Counted from the first letter of the stretch, positions 29,307-38,704 are shown. The stretch: DNA of 64,000 bases from Thermoactinospora rubra (GCF_002093975.1 NZ_KZ084332.1:68579-132578), one strand, 5' to 3'. The notes: a model not told the origin generated them from the letters alone. Translations and numbers: made by a program.

Positions 29307-30269
29307 ATGACGGAATTCGGATACACGCTCCTGTGCGAGCAGACGCCGCCCAAGCAGCTGGTGGCCGATCTCGTCGACGCCGAGCAGGCGGGGTTCGGCT
29401 TCTCGGTCATCTCCGACCACTACTTCCCCTGGATCGAGGAACAGGGGCACTCGCCGTACGCCTGGTCGGTGCTCGGCGCGGCGGCGCAGGCGACCGAGCG
29501 CATCCCGCTGATGACCTTCGTCACCTGCCCGATCATGCGCTACCACCCGGCCGTGGTGGCGCAGAAGGCGGCCACGATGGGGGTGCTGTCCGACGGGCGC
29601 TTCACCCTCGGCGTGGGCGCGGGCGAGAACCTCAACGAGCACGTCGTCGGGCGCGGCTGGCCGTCGGTCCGGGTGCGCCACGAGATGCTGGGCGAGGCGC
29701 TGGAGATCATCACGGCGTTGTTCTCCGGCGAGTACGTGGACTACGAGGGCGACTACTTCACGGTCGACTCGGCCAAGCTCTACGACCTGCCCGAGAACCC
29801 GGTGCCCGTCGCGGTCGCCGCCTCCGGACAGGAGTCGGTGGAGATCGCCGCCGAGCTGGGCGACGGGCTCATCGCCACCGAGCCGCGGGCGGAGCTGGTC
29901 AGCTCCTTCGAGGAGGCGGGCGGCGAGGGGCCGAAGTACGGTCAGGTGCCGGTCTGCTACGACCAGGACGCCGACGCCGCCAGGGAACGCGCGGGACGGC
30001 TGTGGCGCTGGGGCGTCGCCGGCTGGAAGGTGATGGCCGAGCTGCCCGGGCCGGTCAACTTCGCCGCCCACTCTCGGTTCGTGCGCCCCGAGGACGTCGT
30101 GGCCGGCGTGCCGTGCGGGCCGGACGTCGAGCCGTACGTCGAGGCGGTACGCGCGTTCACCGACGCCGGGTTCACCCACGTGGCGCTGTGCCAGATCGGC
30201 GCCGAGCACCAGAAGGAGTTCGTCACCTGGGCCGAGCGGCAGCTGCTGCCCGCGCTGCGAGAGCTGTGA
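29307..30269 (+). CDS. F420-dependent LLM-class oxidoreductase (glucose-6-phosphate dehydrogenase-like family)
   Basis: A 320-aa TIM-barrel luciferase-like protein. Clear features: FGYTLLCEQTPPKQLVADL, VISDHYFPWIEEQGHSPYAWSVL, TFVTCPIMRYHPAVVAQKAATM and GRFTLGVGAGENLNEHVVGRGWP, as in the G6PDH-related F420 family (TIGR03557 type). The C-terminus GFTHVALCQIGAEHQKEF completes the barrel. The real substrate is not known for most members. It is followed after 4 bases by the erythromycin-esterase-like gene. Confidence 0.9.
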   Translation: MTEFGYTLLCEQTPPKQLVADLVDAEQAGFGFSVISDHYFPWIEEQGHSPYAWSVLGAAAQATERIPLMTFVTCPIMRYHPAVVAQKAATMGVLSDGRFTLGVGAGENLNEHVVGRGWPSVRVRHEMLGEALEIITALFSGEYVDYEGDYFTVDSAKLYDLPENPVPVAVAASGQESVEIAAELGDGLIATEPRAELVSSFEEAGGEGPKYGQVPVCYDQDADAARERAGRLWRWGVAGWKVMAELPGPVNFAAHSRFVRPEDVVAGVPCGPDVEPYVEAVRAFTDAGFTHVALCQIGAEHQKEFVTWAERQLLPALREL

Positions 30270-30273
30270 CGCC

Positions 30274-31539
30274 ATGGACGCGGTCACGCGGGTCGCGCTG
30301 CCGCTGGAGAGCGAGGCCGACCTCGATCCCCTGCTCGACCGCGTCGGCGCCGCCCGGTACGTCCTGATCGGCGAGGCCAGCCACGGCACGCACGACTTCT
30401 ACACCTGGCGTGCCGCGCTGACCCGCCGCCTGATCCAGGAGAAGGGCTTCCGCTTCGTCGGCGTCGAAGGCGACTGGCCCGACTGCCGGCGCGTCCACGC
30501 CGCGGTGACCGGCGCCGGCGACCCCGTCGAGGCTCCTTTCGAGGCGCTGTACGGCTTCGCCCGCTGGCCCACCTTCATGTGGGCCAACGAGGAGGTGGCC
30601 GCCTTCGCCCGGTGGCTGCGGCGCTGGAACGACGCCCGGCCGCCCGAGCGCCGCTGCGGCTTCCACGGCCTGGACGTCTACAGCCTGTGGGACTCGCTGC
30701 GCGCCATCCGCCGCTACGCGCTCACCCACCTGCCCGAGCACGCCGACACGGTCCTGCGCGCCCTGCACTGCTTCGAGGCCTACGGGCACGACCCGCAGCA
30801 GTACGGCATGCTGGCCCGGCTGCTGCCCGACACCTGCGAGGACGAGGTCGTCGAGCTGCTGGCCACGCTGGCCGAGCGCGCGCCCCGCGACGAGGCGGGG
30901 CTGGCCGTACGGCAGAACGCCGAGGTCGTAGCCGGGGCGGAGAGGTACTACCGGACCATGGTGCGCGGCGGGCCCGAGTCGTGGAACATCCGCGACATCC
31001 ACATGGCCGACACGCTCGACCGGCTCGCCGGCTTCTACGGGCCGGACTCCCGTGGCGTGGTCTGGGCGCACAACACCCACGTCGGCGACGCGCGGTTCAC
31101 GGACATGGCCGCGGCCGGGATGACCAACCTCGGGCAGCTGGCCAGGGAGCGCCACCACGACGACGCGGTGCTCGTCGGGTTCGGCACCCACCGCGGCACG
31201 GTGATCGCCGCGGGCCGCTGGGGCGCCCCGGCGAGGGTCATGGAGGTGCCGCCCGCGCGGCCGGGCTCCCTGGAGGCGCTGCTGCACGACTCCGGGCCGG
31301 AGCAGGCGCTGTTCGTCTTCGGCGACAAGCGCGCGCCCTGGTACGACCAGACGATGGGGCACCGCGCCATCGGCGTCGTCTACCACCCGGAACGGGAACG
31401 CTACGGCAACTACGTGCCCACCGTCGCCGGGCGCCGCTACGACGCCTTCCTGTGGCTGGACCGGACCGAGGCCCTGCGCCCCCTGCACGGCGAGCCTCCC
31501 GAGGACGCCGAGTACGAGACGTTCCCGGCCGCGGTGTAA
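30274..31539 (+). CDS. Erythromycin esterase family protein
   Basis: A 421-aa EreA/EreB superfamily hydrolase. The active-site region GEASHGTHDFYTWRAALTRRL (abridged; residues about 33-54) holds the catalytic E and H; further family blocks are VEGDWPDCRRVHA, FPxW-like RWPTFMWANEEVAAF, FHGLDVYSLWDS and VVWAHNTHVGDAR. Members hydrolyse macrolide lactones in some cases, but many genomic copies have other or unknown substrates. Probably cotranscribed with the F420 enzyme. Confidence 0.88.
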   Translation: MDAVTRVALPLESEADLDPLLDRVGAARYVLIGEASHGTHDFYTWRAALTRRLIQEKGFRFVGVEGDWPDCRRVHAAVTGAGDPVEAPFEALYGFARWPTFMWANEEVAAFARWLRRWNDARPPERRCGFHGLDVYSLWDSLRAIRRYALTHLPEHADTVLRALHCFEAYGHDPQQYGMLARLLPDTCEDEVVELLATLAERAPRDEAGLAVRQNAEVVAGAERYYRTMVRGGPESWNIRDIHMADTLDRLAGFYGPDSRGVVWAHNTHVGDARFTDMAAAGMTNLGQLARERHHDDAVLVGFGTHRGTVIAAGRWGAPARVMEVPPARPGSLEALLHDSGPEQALFVFGDKRAPWYDQTMGHRAIGVVYHPERERYGNYVPTVAGRRYDAFLWLDRTEALRPLHGEPPEDAEYETFPAAV

Positions 31540-31592
31540 CGCGCGGGATCGCGGGTAGGCGACGACGCCGACCATCGAAGGAGGGGGTCCAG

Positions 31593-31844
31593 ATGGCTCG
31601 CTGCGAGGTATGCGGCAACGACTACGCGATGGCCTTCGAGATCCACGCCCAGGGTGCGTCGCACACGTTCGACTGCTTCGAGTGCGCGATCCAGGCCATG
31701 GCGCCCATCTGCGAGCACTGCTCGTGCCGGATCATCGGGCACGGCGTCGAGGCCGGCGGCCACTTCTACTGCTGCGCCCACTGCGCCCGCGAGGAGGGGG
31801 TCACCGAGCTGGCCGACCACGTCGGGGCCGCGTCGGGCGGCTAG
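31593..31844 (+). CDS. Small Cys-rich metal-binding protein (prokaryotic metallothionein-like)
   Basis: An 83-aa protein preceded by a strong GAAGGAGGGGG. Cysteines fall in zinc-ribbon-like groups: CEVCGNDY, DCFECAIQ, CEHCSCR and the FYCCAHCAREE cluster, with several His. This pattern occurs in a family often labelled prokaryotic metallothionein in actinobacteria. It may bind Zn or Fe; a DNA-binding role is not suggested by any extra domain. Confidence 0.75.
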   Translation: MARCEVCGNDYAMAFEIHAQGASHTFDCFECAIQAMAPICEHCSCRIIGHGVEAGGHFYCCAHCAREEGVTELADHVGAASGG

Positions 31845-31941
31845 GCCGTACCGCCGGCCGCGTCAACCGGCCGCGTCAAGGAGGAGGCCGAGCAGGCGGG
31901 CGCCGCTCGGCCTGTCCATCATCCCGTCCGGGACCGCCGGG

Positions 31942-32358
31942 TCACTTGCCCAGCGCGGTGCGCAGCTCCATCACGTGGTCCTGGGTCTGCTCCAGCAGCG
32001 GGCGCAGCGCCTCGGCCACGTCCGGCAGCCCCAGCTCCTGCGCCTGCGCCACGCGCTCGCGGTACCGCTGGAGCTGCTGCTCCTCCAGGTCGAGGTCCAG
32101 CTGGAGCGCCGCGGCCCCGTCGGTCTCCACCGGCACCTGCGGCACCTGCACCGAAGGGGTCCCGCCGAGGAAGTCGATCTGCTCGGCGAGCGTCATCGCG
32201 TGGTTGAGCTCCTGGGCCAGATGCTCCTTGAGCTCGTCGAGGATGCTCTGGTATTCGGCCCCCTTGATCGTGGCGATGTGCTGGACGTACTGCACGATCG
32301 AGCGGTACTCGGTGCCGAGGTCCTCGTTCATCTTGTCGATCAGCGCGTTCTGGTCCAT
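31942..32358 (-). CDS. Ferritin-like / bacterioferritin-type protein
   Basis: A 138-aa four-helix-bundle protein. Helix A carries DLGTEYRSIVQYVQH (Glu-x2-x3-Gln/His pattern), helix B LKEHLAQELNHAMTLAEQIDFLGG with the E-x-x-H iron motif, and a later helix RYRERVAQAQELGLPDV. One long loop lists PSVQVPQVPVETDG. Shorter than classic bacterioferritin (about 158 aa) and without an obvious heme Met. Role in iron storage or oxidative protection is by family. Confidence 0.8.
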   Translation of the reverse strand: MDQNALIDKMNEDLGTEYRSIVQYVQHIATIKGAEYQSILDELKEHLAQELNHAMTLAEQIDFLGGTPSVQVPQVPVETDGAAALQLDLDLEEQQLQRYRERVAQAQELGLPDVAEALRPLLEQTQDHVMELRTALGK

Positions 32359-32415
32359 ACCCTGCGCCTACCCGCCGCCCGCCGGGCAAACCCGCCGGTC
32401 GGCCCCCGTCCCGGC

Positions 32416-33093
32416 TCACGACCAGATCGCGCACGGCAGGCCGTCGCCGAAGACCTCGGGCGGGTCCGGCAGCGGTACGGCGAGCCCGGCCGCGACGCGG
32501 CGGGCGGTCCAGGCGGCGACCGCGGCGTCCAGCACGTCGTCCACGGCCGCCGCGGCGCCCGCGGCCCCGAGATCGGCGGGCACCACGATCCCGGCGCCCT
32601 CCAGCAGGGCGCGCCGCTGCGACATGCCCGCCCACGTCGTCTTGCTCCACGGCAGCGCGGCCCCCGCCAGGCGGGCGAAGGACACCTCGGGATGGACCTC
32701 CACCACCCGCGACGGGCACCCGCGGACCCACCGGTCGACCTGCAGCACCTTCTCCCGCAGGGCGTAGGCCTGCCGCGAGACGCCCTGGCCGGTCAGCCGC
32801 CGGTTCACCGCGACGGCTGAGGCGTGGTCGCCGGCCTCCAGCGCCGCCCGCGACGGGGTGAGGAACACCGACAGCCATCGCCGCCCGACGGCCCTGCGGG
32901 CCAGCACGTCCGCCTGCCGTACCCCGGCGTCGGGCAGCCCGATGGGCATGTCCACGGCCACGACGTCGACCGGGCCCGCCAGCGCGGTGAGGGCCGCGAT
33001 GTCCTCGGCGAAGTACCCGCGCACCGGGCCGCCCGGGTCGAGCGCGACGCCGATCCAGCCCCGCCTGCACCCGTCGACGCCCAGCACCCTCAT
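32416..33093 (-). CDS. DUF429 domain protein (predicted RNase H-like fold)
   Basis: A 225-aa protein. It opens with VLGVDGCRRGWIGVAL, the DUF429 D-G-x(n)-G-W block; then VDVVAVDMPIGLPDAG, RRWLSVFLTPSRAAL, SRQAYALREKVLQVDRWV and VVEVHPEVSFARLAG (EVHPE is the family signature), ending DDVLDAAVAAWTARRV. The acidic residues fit a nuclease fold, but no activity is proven. Divergent from the LacI sugar operon. Confidence 0.88.
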   Translation of the reverse strand: MRVLGVDGCRRGWIGVALDPGGPVRGYFAEDIAALTALAGPVDVVAVDMPIGLPDAGVRQADVLARRAVGRRWLSVFLTPSRAALEAGDHASAVAVNRRLTGQGVSRQAYALREKVLQVDRWVRGCPSRVVEVHPEVSFARLAGAALPWSKTTWAGMSQRRALLEGAGIVVPADLGAAGAAAAVDDVLDAAVAAWTARRVAAGLAVPLPDPPEVFGDGLPCAIWS

Positions 33094-33156
33094 GATTCAC
33101 CGCATGTTACGCGCCCTTTACAGAATCCTCACCCGCTGCCACAATGGGCCAAATCC

Positions 33157-33202
33157 TGTAAGCGCTTACACCGACGCACACGCCGGAGTGTAAGCGCTTA
33201 CA
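33157..33202. promoter_or_regulatory. Twin LacI operators upstream of the sugar operon
   Basis: The same perfect 14-bp palindrome TGTAAGCGCTTACA occurs at 33157-33170 and at 33189-33202, centre to centre 32 bp, about three helical turns. Twin sites on one DNA face suit cooperative binding or looping by the LacI-family protein encoded immediately downstream (start 33221). Confidence 0.85.
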
Positions 33203-33220
33203 CCACCGGATGGGAGGCCG

Positions 33221-34219
33221 ATGGACGTCACCATCTACCAGGTCGCCGAGCGGGCGGGCGTGTCGATCGCGACCGTGTCCAGGGCCCTGCGCGGCACCGG
33301 CCCCGTGTCGGCCAAGACCCGGGAGAAGGTGCTGAAGGCGGTCCAGGAGCTGCGGTTCACCCCCAGCCGGCTGGGCGTGAGCCTGGCGGAGGGCCGGCAC
33401 GCGGCCAACGGCATCGTGTTCCCCAACCTCTCGGGCCCCTACTACACCGAGGTGCTGCTGGGCTACGAGGAGGTGGCCTCGGAGCTGGGCCGGTCCGTCG
33501 TCATCCTGTCCACCAAGGGCCGCCCCAACGTGCGCGAGGCGATCAAGGAGCTGGCGGGCCGCGTCGACGGCCTGGTGGTGTTCGGCAGCACCGCGCCGGA
33601 CGACCTGGTCGCCGAGCTCGTCGCCACCGGGATGCCGCTGGTGTTCATCTCCCGCGAGCCGATGTCCGGCGCCGACACGCTGCGCAGCGAGAACGTCGAG
33701 TCGGCCAGGCGGCTGGCCTGCCACCTCCAGGGCCACGGCTACGCCCGCTTCGCCTTCCTCGGCGCGCCGCACCAGCCCGGCGACGACATCTCCCAGCGCT
33801 GGGAGGGCGTCTCCGCGGTGCTGAAGGACGCGGTGGAGCCGGTGCTGACCGCCGAGTACACCGTCGACAGCGGCTACGAGGCCGCCCTGAAGCTGCTGCG
33901 CGGCAGGACCAGGCCGCAGGCCCTCATCTGCTCCGACGACGAGGTCGCCCTGGGCGCGCTGCTGGCCGCCGAGGAGCTCGGCCTCGCCGTACCCGATGAC
34001 CTGGCCGTCACCGGCTGGGACGACATCATGGCCGCGCGGCACGCCCGCCCGGCCCTCACCACGATCCGCCAGCCGATGCGTGAGCTGGGGGCGCGGGCCG
34101 CGAGAGCGCTGGACGAGCTGATCGGCGGCGTCCGCGCGACCTCGGCCCACCAGACCCTGGCCACCGAGCTCGTCATCAGGAAGAGCTGCGGCGAACACCC
34201 CCAGGAGGACCCGAAGTGA
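33221..34219 (+). CDS. LacI family transcriptional regulator
   Basis: A 332-aa repressor. Helix-turn-helix and hinge: TIYQVAERAGVSIATVSRAL (3-22), GPVSAKTREKVLKAVQEL, ending with the hinge-type FTPSRLGVSLAEG. The periplasmic-binding-protein-like effector domain follows (GLVVFGSTAPDDLVAELV; FISREPMSGADTL; ALICSDDEVALGALLAAEELG; VTGWDDIMAARHARPALTTI). It is the first gene of the operon and its stop overlaps the binding-protein gene (GTGA). The inducer is probably a breakdown product of the operon's glycan. Confidence 0.94.
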   Translation: MDVTIYQVAERAGVSIATVSRALRGTGPVSAKTREKVLKAVQELRFTPSRLGVSLAEGRHAANGIVFPNLSGPYYTEVLLGYEEVASELGRSVVILSTKGRPNVREAIKELAGRVDGLVVFGSTAPDDLVAELVATGMPLVFISREPMSGADTLRSENVESARRLACHLQGHGYARFAFLGAPHQPGDDISQRWEGVSAVLKDAVEPVLTAEYTVDSGYEAALKLLRGRTRPQALICSDDEVALGALLAAEELGLAVPDDLAVTGWDDIMAARHARPALTTIRQPMRELGARAARALDELIGGVRATSAHQTLATELVIRKSCGEHPQEDPK

Positions 34220-35481
34220 ATCCCATCAGCAGGCGATCGGCCGTGGCCCTGCTCGCCGTCGCGCTGGCGGTGACGGCGTGCGGCCGCGACGGCGGGCGTA
34301 CGGCGGAGCGCGCCGCCCCCGTCGACACCGGCCAGGCGACCGGCGAGGTGACGGTCTGGGCGATGGGCGAGGAGGGCAAGGCGCTCGGCGCGTTCGTCAA
34401 GGACTTCGAGACGGCCAACCCCGGCATCAAGGTCAACGTCACGCCCATGGGCTGGGACGTCGCCCACGACAAGCTCACCTCCGCGATCGCCGGCAACGCC
34501 ACCCCCGACGTGTCGATGATCGGCTCGACGTGGTCGGGCGAGTTCGCCAAGACCGGCGTCCTGGACCCCACCCCCTCGGGCCTGGTGGACAAGGCCGCGT
34601 TCTTCCCCGGCGCCTGGCAGACCGTCGAGGTCGGCGGCACCGCGTACGGCGTGCCGTGGTACGTCGAGACCCGCGTCCTGTACTACCGCACCGACCAGGC
34701 CGAGAAGGCGGGCGCCGAGCCGCCGCGGACCTGGGAGGAGTTCAAGGCGTTCGCCAAGGCGCTGAAGGAGAAGGGCGGCGCCAAGGACGGCTTCCAGCAG
34801 AGCTACACCCTCGGCGCCTCCTGGCAGGAGGTCCTCCCGCTCATCTGGCAGGCGGGCGGCGAGATCGTCAAGGACGGCAAGTACACCTTCGACACGCCGC
34901 AGGCCGTCACCGCCCTGACCTTCTACCAGTCGATGTTCACCGAGAAGCTCGCCCGCAACGACACCCCCGAGGGCGCCTTCCCGCAGAACTTCATCAAGGG
35001 CGACGTGGGCGGCTTCTTCTCCGGCCCGTGGATGATCGGCGTGCTCGCGGGCGACGGCGGCCCCGGCTTCAAGGACAAGTTCGACGTCGCGCCGTACCCC
35101 AAGGGACCCGTCTCGGCGACCAGCTTCGTCGGCGGCGCGGCCATGGTCGTCTTCAAGAAGGCCAAGAACCGCGACGCGGCCTGGAAGTTCGTCCAGTGGC
35201 TCGCCGACCCCAAGGTCCAGGCCAAGTGGTACACCACGGTCAAGGCGCTGCCCAGCGTCCAGGCCGCCTGGCAGGAGCCGGAGCTGACCGCCGACCCGCA
35301 GCTGAAGGTCTTCGGCGAGCAGCTCAAGGACGCCAAGACGCCGCCGCCGTACCCGACGTGGGAGCAGGTGGCCAAGGTCCTGGAGGCCGAGCTGGAGAAG
35401 CTGGCCAAGGGCAGGTCCACCCCGCAGGAGACGGCCAAGGCCATCCAGGCCCAGGCCGACACCATCGGCACCGGCCTGTAG
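34216..35481 (+). CDS. Sugar ABC transporter substrate-binding lipoprotein (CUT1)
   Basis: A 421-aa extracellular binding protein with a lipoprotein signal (VALLAVALAVTAC, Cys about 22) and a type 1 solute-binding fold: VTVWAMGEEGKALGAFVKDFE, NPGIKVNVTPMGWDVAHDKL, GYP-like YGVPWYVETRVLYYRTD, WEEFKAFAKALKEKG. Coupled to the LacI gene by a 4-bp overlap, and followed by two permease genes. No ATPase is encoded in the operon, so a shared MsiK-type ATPase elsewhere is expected. Confidence 0.93.
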   Translation: MNPISRRSAVALLAVALAVTACGRDGGRTAERAAPVDTGQATGEVTVWAMGEEGKALGAFVKDFETANPGIKVNVTPMGWDVAHDKLTSAIAGNATPDVSMIGSTWSGEFAKTGVLDPTPSGLVDKAAFFPGAWQTVEVGGTAYGVPWYVETRVLYYRTDQAEKAGAEPPRTWEEFKAFAKALKEKGGAKDGFQQSYTLGASWQEVLPLIWQAGGEIVKDGKYTFDTPQAVTALTFYQSMFTEKLARNDTPEGAFPQNFIKGDVGGFFSGPWMIGVLAGDGGPGFKDKFDVAPYPKGPVSATSFVGGAAMVVFKKAKNRDAAWKFVQWLADPKVQAKWYTTVKALPSVQAAWQEPELTADPQLKVFGEQLKDAKTPPPYPTWEQVAKVLEAELEKLAKGRSTPQETAKAIQAQADTIGTGL

Positions 35482-35485
35482 CGCC

Positions 35486-36388
35486 ATGGCCGTCCTGGCG
35501 AGGCCGGTACGGCTGGGCATGGGCCCCGGCGGCGTCGGCTGGATCTTCGTCCTGCCGTTCGTCGTCATGTTCGCGGTGTTCTACCTGGGGCCGCTGCTCG
35601 TCGGCATCGGCATGAGCTTTACCGACATGCGCAGCACCGACGTCGCCGACCCGCTGGCGGTCGACGTCGTGGGCGTCGAGAACTACCTGCGCCTGATGAA
35701 CGACGAGACGATGCGCAGGGCGGCGGTCAACACGGTGATCTTCGTGGCCACCGCCCTGCCGCTGACCATCGCGCTCGGCCTCGGGTCGGCGGTCCTGCTC
35801 AACTCCGGCATCGCCCGGCTGCCCGCGGCCTTCTTCCGGCTCGGCTACTACCTGCCGACGATCACCAGCATCATCGGCATCGCGGTCGCCTGGAAGTTCC
35901 TGCTGGAACCGGAGGCCGGGCTGGTCAACCGGCTGCTCGGAATGGCCGGGATCGACGGGCCGAACTGGCTGCAGAACGAGTCCACCGCGCTGCCGTCGAT
36001 CATCGTCATGACCGCCTGGCGCAGCTTCGGCTTCGACATGGTCGTGCTGCTGGCCGCGCTCCAGGGCATCCCCCGGGAGCTGTACGAGGCGGCCGAGGTC
36101 GACGGCGCGGGCCGCTGGCAGCGCTTCCGCGCCGTGACGCTGCCCGCGCTGCGGCCGGTGCTGCTGTTCTGCACCGTCTACACCTCCGTCGGCTTCATGC
36201 AGTTCATGGAGGAGGTGCTGGTCATGACCAGGGGCGGGCCGCTCAACTCGACGATCTCCGCCTCGCTGGCGATCTTCAACCAGTTCGGCGTCGGCAACTA
36301 CGGCTACGCGGGCGCGGCGGCGAGCGTGCTGTTCACCGTCATCGTGGCGCTGGCCGTACTCCAGCTGAGGGCAGGGAGGCGGACGTGA
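35486..36388 (+). CDS. Sugar ABC transporter permease (MalF-like)
   Basis: A 300-aa membrane protein with six helices (GGVGWIFVLPFVVMFAVFYL first). The ATPase-contact EAA loop is EAAEVDGAGRWQRFRAVTLPALRP (abridged), near residue 208. Start ATG at 35486, four bases after the binding-protein stop, and the end overlaps the next permease by GTGA. Together with the following gene it forms the transmembrane channel. Confidence 0.93.
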   Translation: MAVLARPVRLGMGPGGVGWIFVLPFVVMFAVFYLGPLLVGIGMSFTDMRSTDVADPLAVDVVGVENYLRLMNDETMRRAAVNTVIFVATALPLTIALGLGSAVLLNSGIARLPAAFFRLGYYLPTITSIIGIAVAWKFLLEPEAGLVNRLLGMAGIDGPNWLQNESTALPSIIVMTAWRSFGFDMVVLLAALQGIPRELYEAAEVDGAGRWQRFRAVTLPALRPVLLFCTVYTSVGFMQFMEEVLVMTRGGPLNSTISASLAIFNQFGVGNYGYAGAAASVLFTVIVALAVLQLRAGRRT

Positions 36389-37206
36389 GGCGCACCCGCC
36401 GCCAGCGGGCGGTCGTCTACCTGGGCCTCGGCCTGGGCCTGCTGCTGGTCGTCGGGCCGTTCGTGTGGACCGCGCTCAGCTCGGTCAAGCCCGAGGCCGA
36501 GATCAGGCGCGACCCGCCCACCCTGTGGCCGCGGACGTTCACGCTCGACAACTTCACCGAGCTGTTCGAGCGCGTCAACATGGGCCAGGCGTTCGCCAAC
36601 AGCCTCCTCATCGCGCTCGTGCTGGTGGCCACCAATCTGCTGCTCTGCTCGATGGCCGGCTACGCCTTCGCCAAGCTGCCCTTCCGCGGCAGGAACCTGG
36701 CCTTCGCGCTCGTGCTGGTCCAGCTGGCCATCCCGGCCATCGTGGTGATGATCCCGCAGTTCGTGCTGATCGCGAACCTCGGCCTGGTCAACACCTTCCT
36801 CGGCATCATCCTGCCGACCGTGGTGACGCCGCTGGGCGTGTTCATGATGCGGCAGTTCATCTCCGAGCTGCCCGACGAGCTCATCCACGCCGCCCGCGTC
36901 GACGGGGCGGGGGAGCTGCGCATCTTCTTCCGCGTCATCCTGCCGCTGTGCGGGCCGGCGCTGGCCACGCTCGGGCTGATCACCTTCCTCGGCGCGTGGA
37001 ACAACTTCCTGTGGCCCGCCGTGGTGGCCCAGAGCGAGGAGATGTACACGCTGCCCGTCGCGCTGAACATCCTCAACGGCCACGAGGGCACCCACTACAA
37101 CCTGCTCGTCGCCGGATCGGTCGTCGTCATCGCGCCGATCCTGGTCCTGTTCGTCTTCCTCCAGCGCTTCTTCGTCCAGGGCATCGCCACCACCGGCATC
37201 AAGTAG
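36385..37206 (+). CDS. Sugar ABC transporter permease (MalG-like)
   Basis: A 273-aa six-helix permease: VVYLGLGLGLLLVVGPFVW helix 1, MAGYAFAKLPFRGRN, and the EAA-type loop DELIHAARVDGAGELRIFFRV near residue 168, then ATLGLITFLGAWNNFLWPAV. The GTG start overlaps the previous gene. It partners the MalF-like protein. Confidence 0.93.
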   Translation: MRRTRRQRAVVYLGLGLGLLLVVGPFVWTALSSVKPEAEIRRDPPTLWPRTFTLDNFTELFERVNMGQAFANSLLIALVLVATNLLLCSMAGYAFAKLPFRGRNLAFALVLVQLAIPAIVVMIPQFVLIANLGLVNTFLGIILPTVVTPLGVFMMRQFISELPDELIHAARVDGAGELRIFFRVILPLCGPALATLGLITFLGAWNNFLWPAVVAQSEEMYTLPVALNILNGHEGTHYNLLVAGSVVVIAPILVLFVFLQRFFVQGIATTGIK

Positions 37207-37216
37207 GGAGACCCCG

Positions 37217-38683
37217 ATGCTCAAGATCGTCCTGTCGGGCGTGCTCGCGCTCGGCCCGCTCCACCCGCCCGCCGACACCTTACGGACCTACGCCGCGGCC
37301 ACCTGGCGCTCGATGGCCGCCATGGTCGAGCCCGCCACCGGCCTGCCCGCCGACAAGGTCACCGGCGACCTGAAGACCCGCGCCAAGGTCACCTCGCCCA
37401 CCAACGTCGCCACCTACCTGTGGTCGGTGTTCGCCGCCCGCGACATCGGCCTCATCGGCCGCCGCGAGGCCGAGGCGCGGGTGGCCAAGGCGCTGGACTC
37501 GGTCGCCAGGCTCGAACGGCACGCGCCGACCGGGCAGTTCTTCAACTGGTACGACCCGGCCACGCTCCAGCTCGTCCGCACCTGGCCCGACACCGGCGAC
37601 CCCGTCCGGCCGTTCGCCTCCAGCGTGGACAACGGCTGGCTGGCCGCCGCGCTCATGATGGTGCCGCAGGCCGTGCCCTCCCAGGGCGCCAAGGCCCGGG
37701 CCATCCTCCAGACCATGGACTTCCGCGCCTACTACGACCCGGCCGCCCGGCCCGACGCGGGCACCGGGCTGCTGCGCGGCGGCTTCTGGGTCGAGCGGCC
37801 CGAGGGCTGCTCGGTCGAGACCCCCTCCGGCCTGTTCATGACCTGCCACCACTACGGCGCGCCCGCCGAGACCAGGATCGCCACCTACGTCGGCATCGCG
37901 CTCGGCCAGCTGCCCAGGGAGCACTACTTCGGCCTGTACCGCACCTTCCCCGACGCGGGCTGCGACTGGGCCTGGCAGGAGCAGAAGCCGGTCGGCTCCT
38001 GGAAGGAGTACCTCGGCGTCAAGGTCTGGCAGGGCACCTACGGCTACCGCGGCATGCGGTTCGTCCCCACCTGGGGCGGCTCGATGTTCGAGGAGCTGAT
38101 GAACGACCTCATCGTGCCGGAGAACGTGTGGGCGGCCAAGTCCTGGGGCCGCAACCACCCGGTGGTCGTGCGCGCCCACATCGAGCACGGCCTCCACGAG
38201 GCCGGATACGGCTACTGGGGCTTCTCGCCGTCCAACGACCCGCACGGCGGCTACCGCGAGTACGGCGTGGACCCGCTCGGCATGGACGCCGCCGGATACA
38301 CCTCCGACCGCGAGCGCACGAGCGTCGACCCCGGCTACGAGGGCTGCCGCCCGGCCCAGCCCGAGCCCGCCTCCTACGGCGACGGCGTGGTCACCCCCCA
38401 CGCGGTCTTCCTGGCCTACCGCTACGCGCCCCGCCAGGCCTTGGACAACCTGGCCAGGCTGCGCAGGAACTTCGACGCCTACGGGCCGGGCGGCTTCTAC
38501 GACGCGATAGCCGTACGGTCCGGGCAGGTCTCCAAATACCACCTCGCCCTCGACCAGGGCATGATCATGGCGGCGATCGGCAACGCGCTCGCCGGCGACG
38601 CCATGCGCCGCTACTTCGCCACCCCGCAGGTGGCCGCCAAGCTCAAGCCCGTCCTCTCGCTCGAGGAATGGGACGCACGCTAA
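37217..38683 (+). CDS. Glucoamylase-like family protein (PF10091 / GH144-type)
   Basis: A 488-aa (alpha/alpha)6-type enzyme, with a short hydrophobic N-terminus (LKIVLSGVLALG) that may be a weak signal. Family hallmarks: VATYLWSVFAARDIGLI, SSVDNGWLAAALMMV, FVPTWGGSMFEELMNDLIVPE, GYGYWGFSPSNDPHGGYREYG, VVTPHAVFLAYRY and GGFYDAIAVRSGQVSKYHLALDQGM (abridged). Characterised relatives (GH144) cleave beta-1,2-glucans; the exact activity here is not shown. Placed between the permeases and GH39 under LacI control, which points to catabolism of an imported glycan. Confidence 0.82.
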   Translation: MLKIVLSGVLALGPLHPPADTLRTYAAATWRSMAAMVEPATGLPADKVTGDLKTRAKVTSPTNVATYLWSVFAARDIGLIGRREAEARVAKALDSVARLERHAPTGQFFNWYDPATLQLVRTWPDTGDPVRPFASSVDNGWLAAALMMVPQAVPSQGAKARAILQTMDFRAYYDPAARPDAGTGLLRGGFWVERPEGCSVETPSGLFMTCHHYGAPAETRIATYVGIALGQLPREHYFGLYRTFPDAGCDWAWQEQKPVGSWKEYLGVKVWQGTYGYRGMRFVPTWGGSMFEELMNDLIVPENVWAAKSWGRNHPVVVRAHIEHGLHEAGYGYWGFSPSNDPHGGYREYGVDPLGMDAAGYTSDRERTSVDPGYEGCRPAQPEPASYGDGVVTPHAVFLAYRYAPRQALDNLARLRRNFDAYGPGGFYDAIAVRSGQVSKYHLALDQGMIMAAIGNALAGDAMRRYFATPQVAAKLKPVLSLEEWDAR

Positions 38684-38704
38684 CGATCGGGGAGAAGTCT
38701 TTCG

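Noticed and set aside
30274..31539. Erythromycin esterase family gene as part of an antibiotic resistance island
   Set aside because: No transposase, integron or other resistance genes are near, codon use matches neighbours, and many family members are not macrolide esterases.
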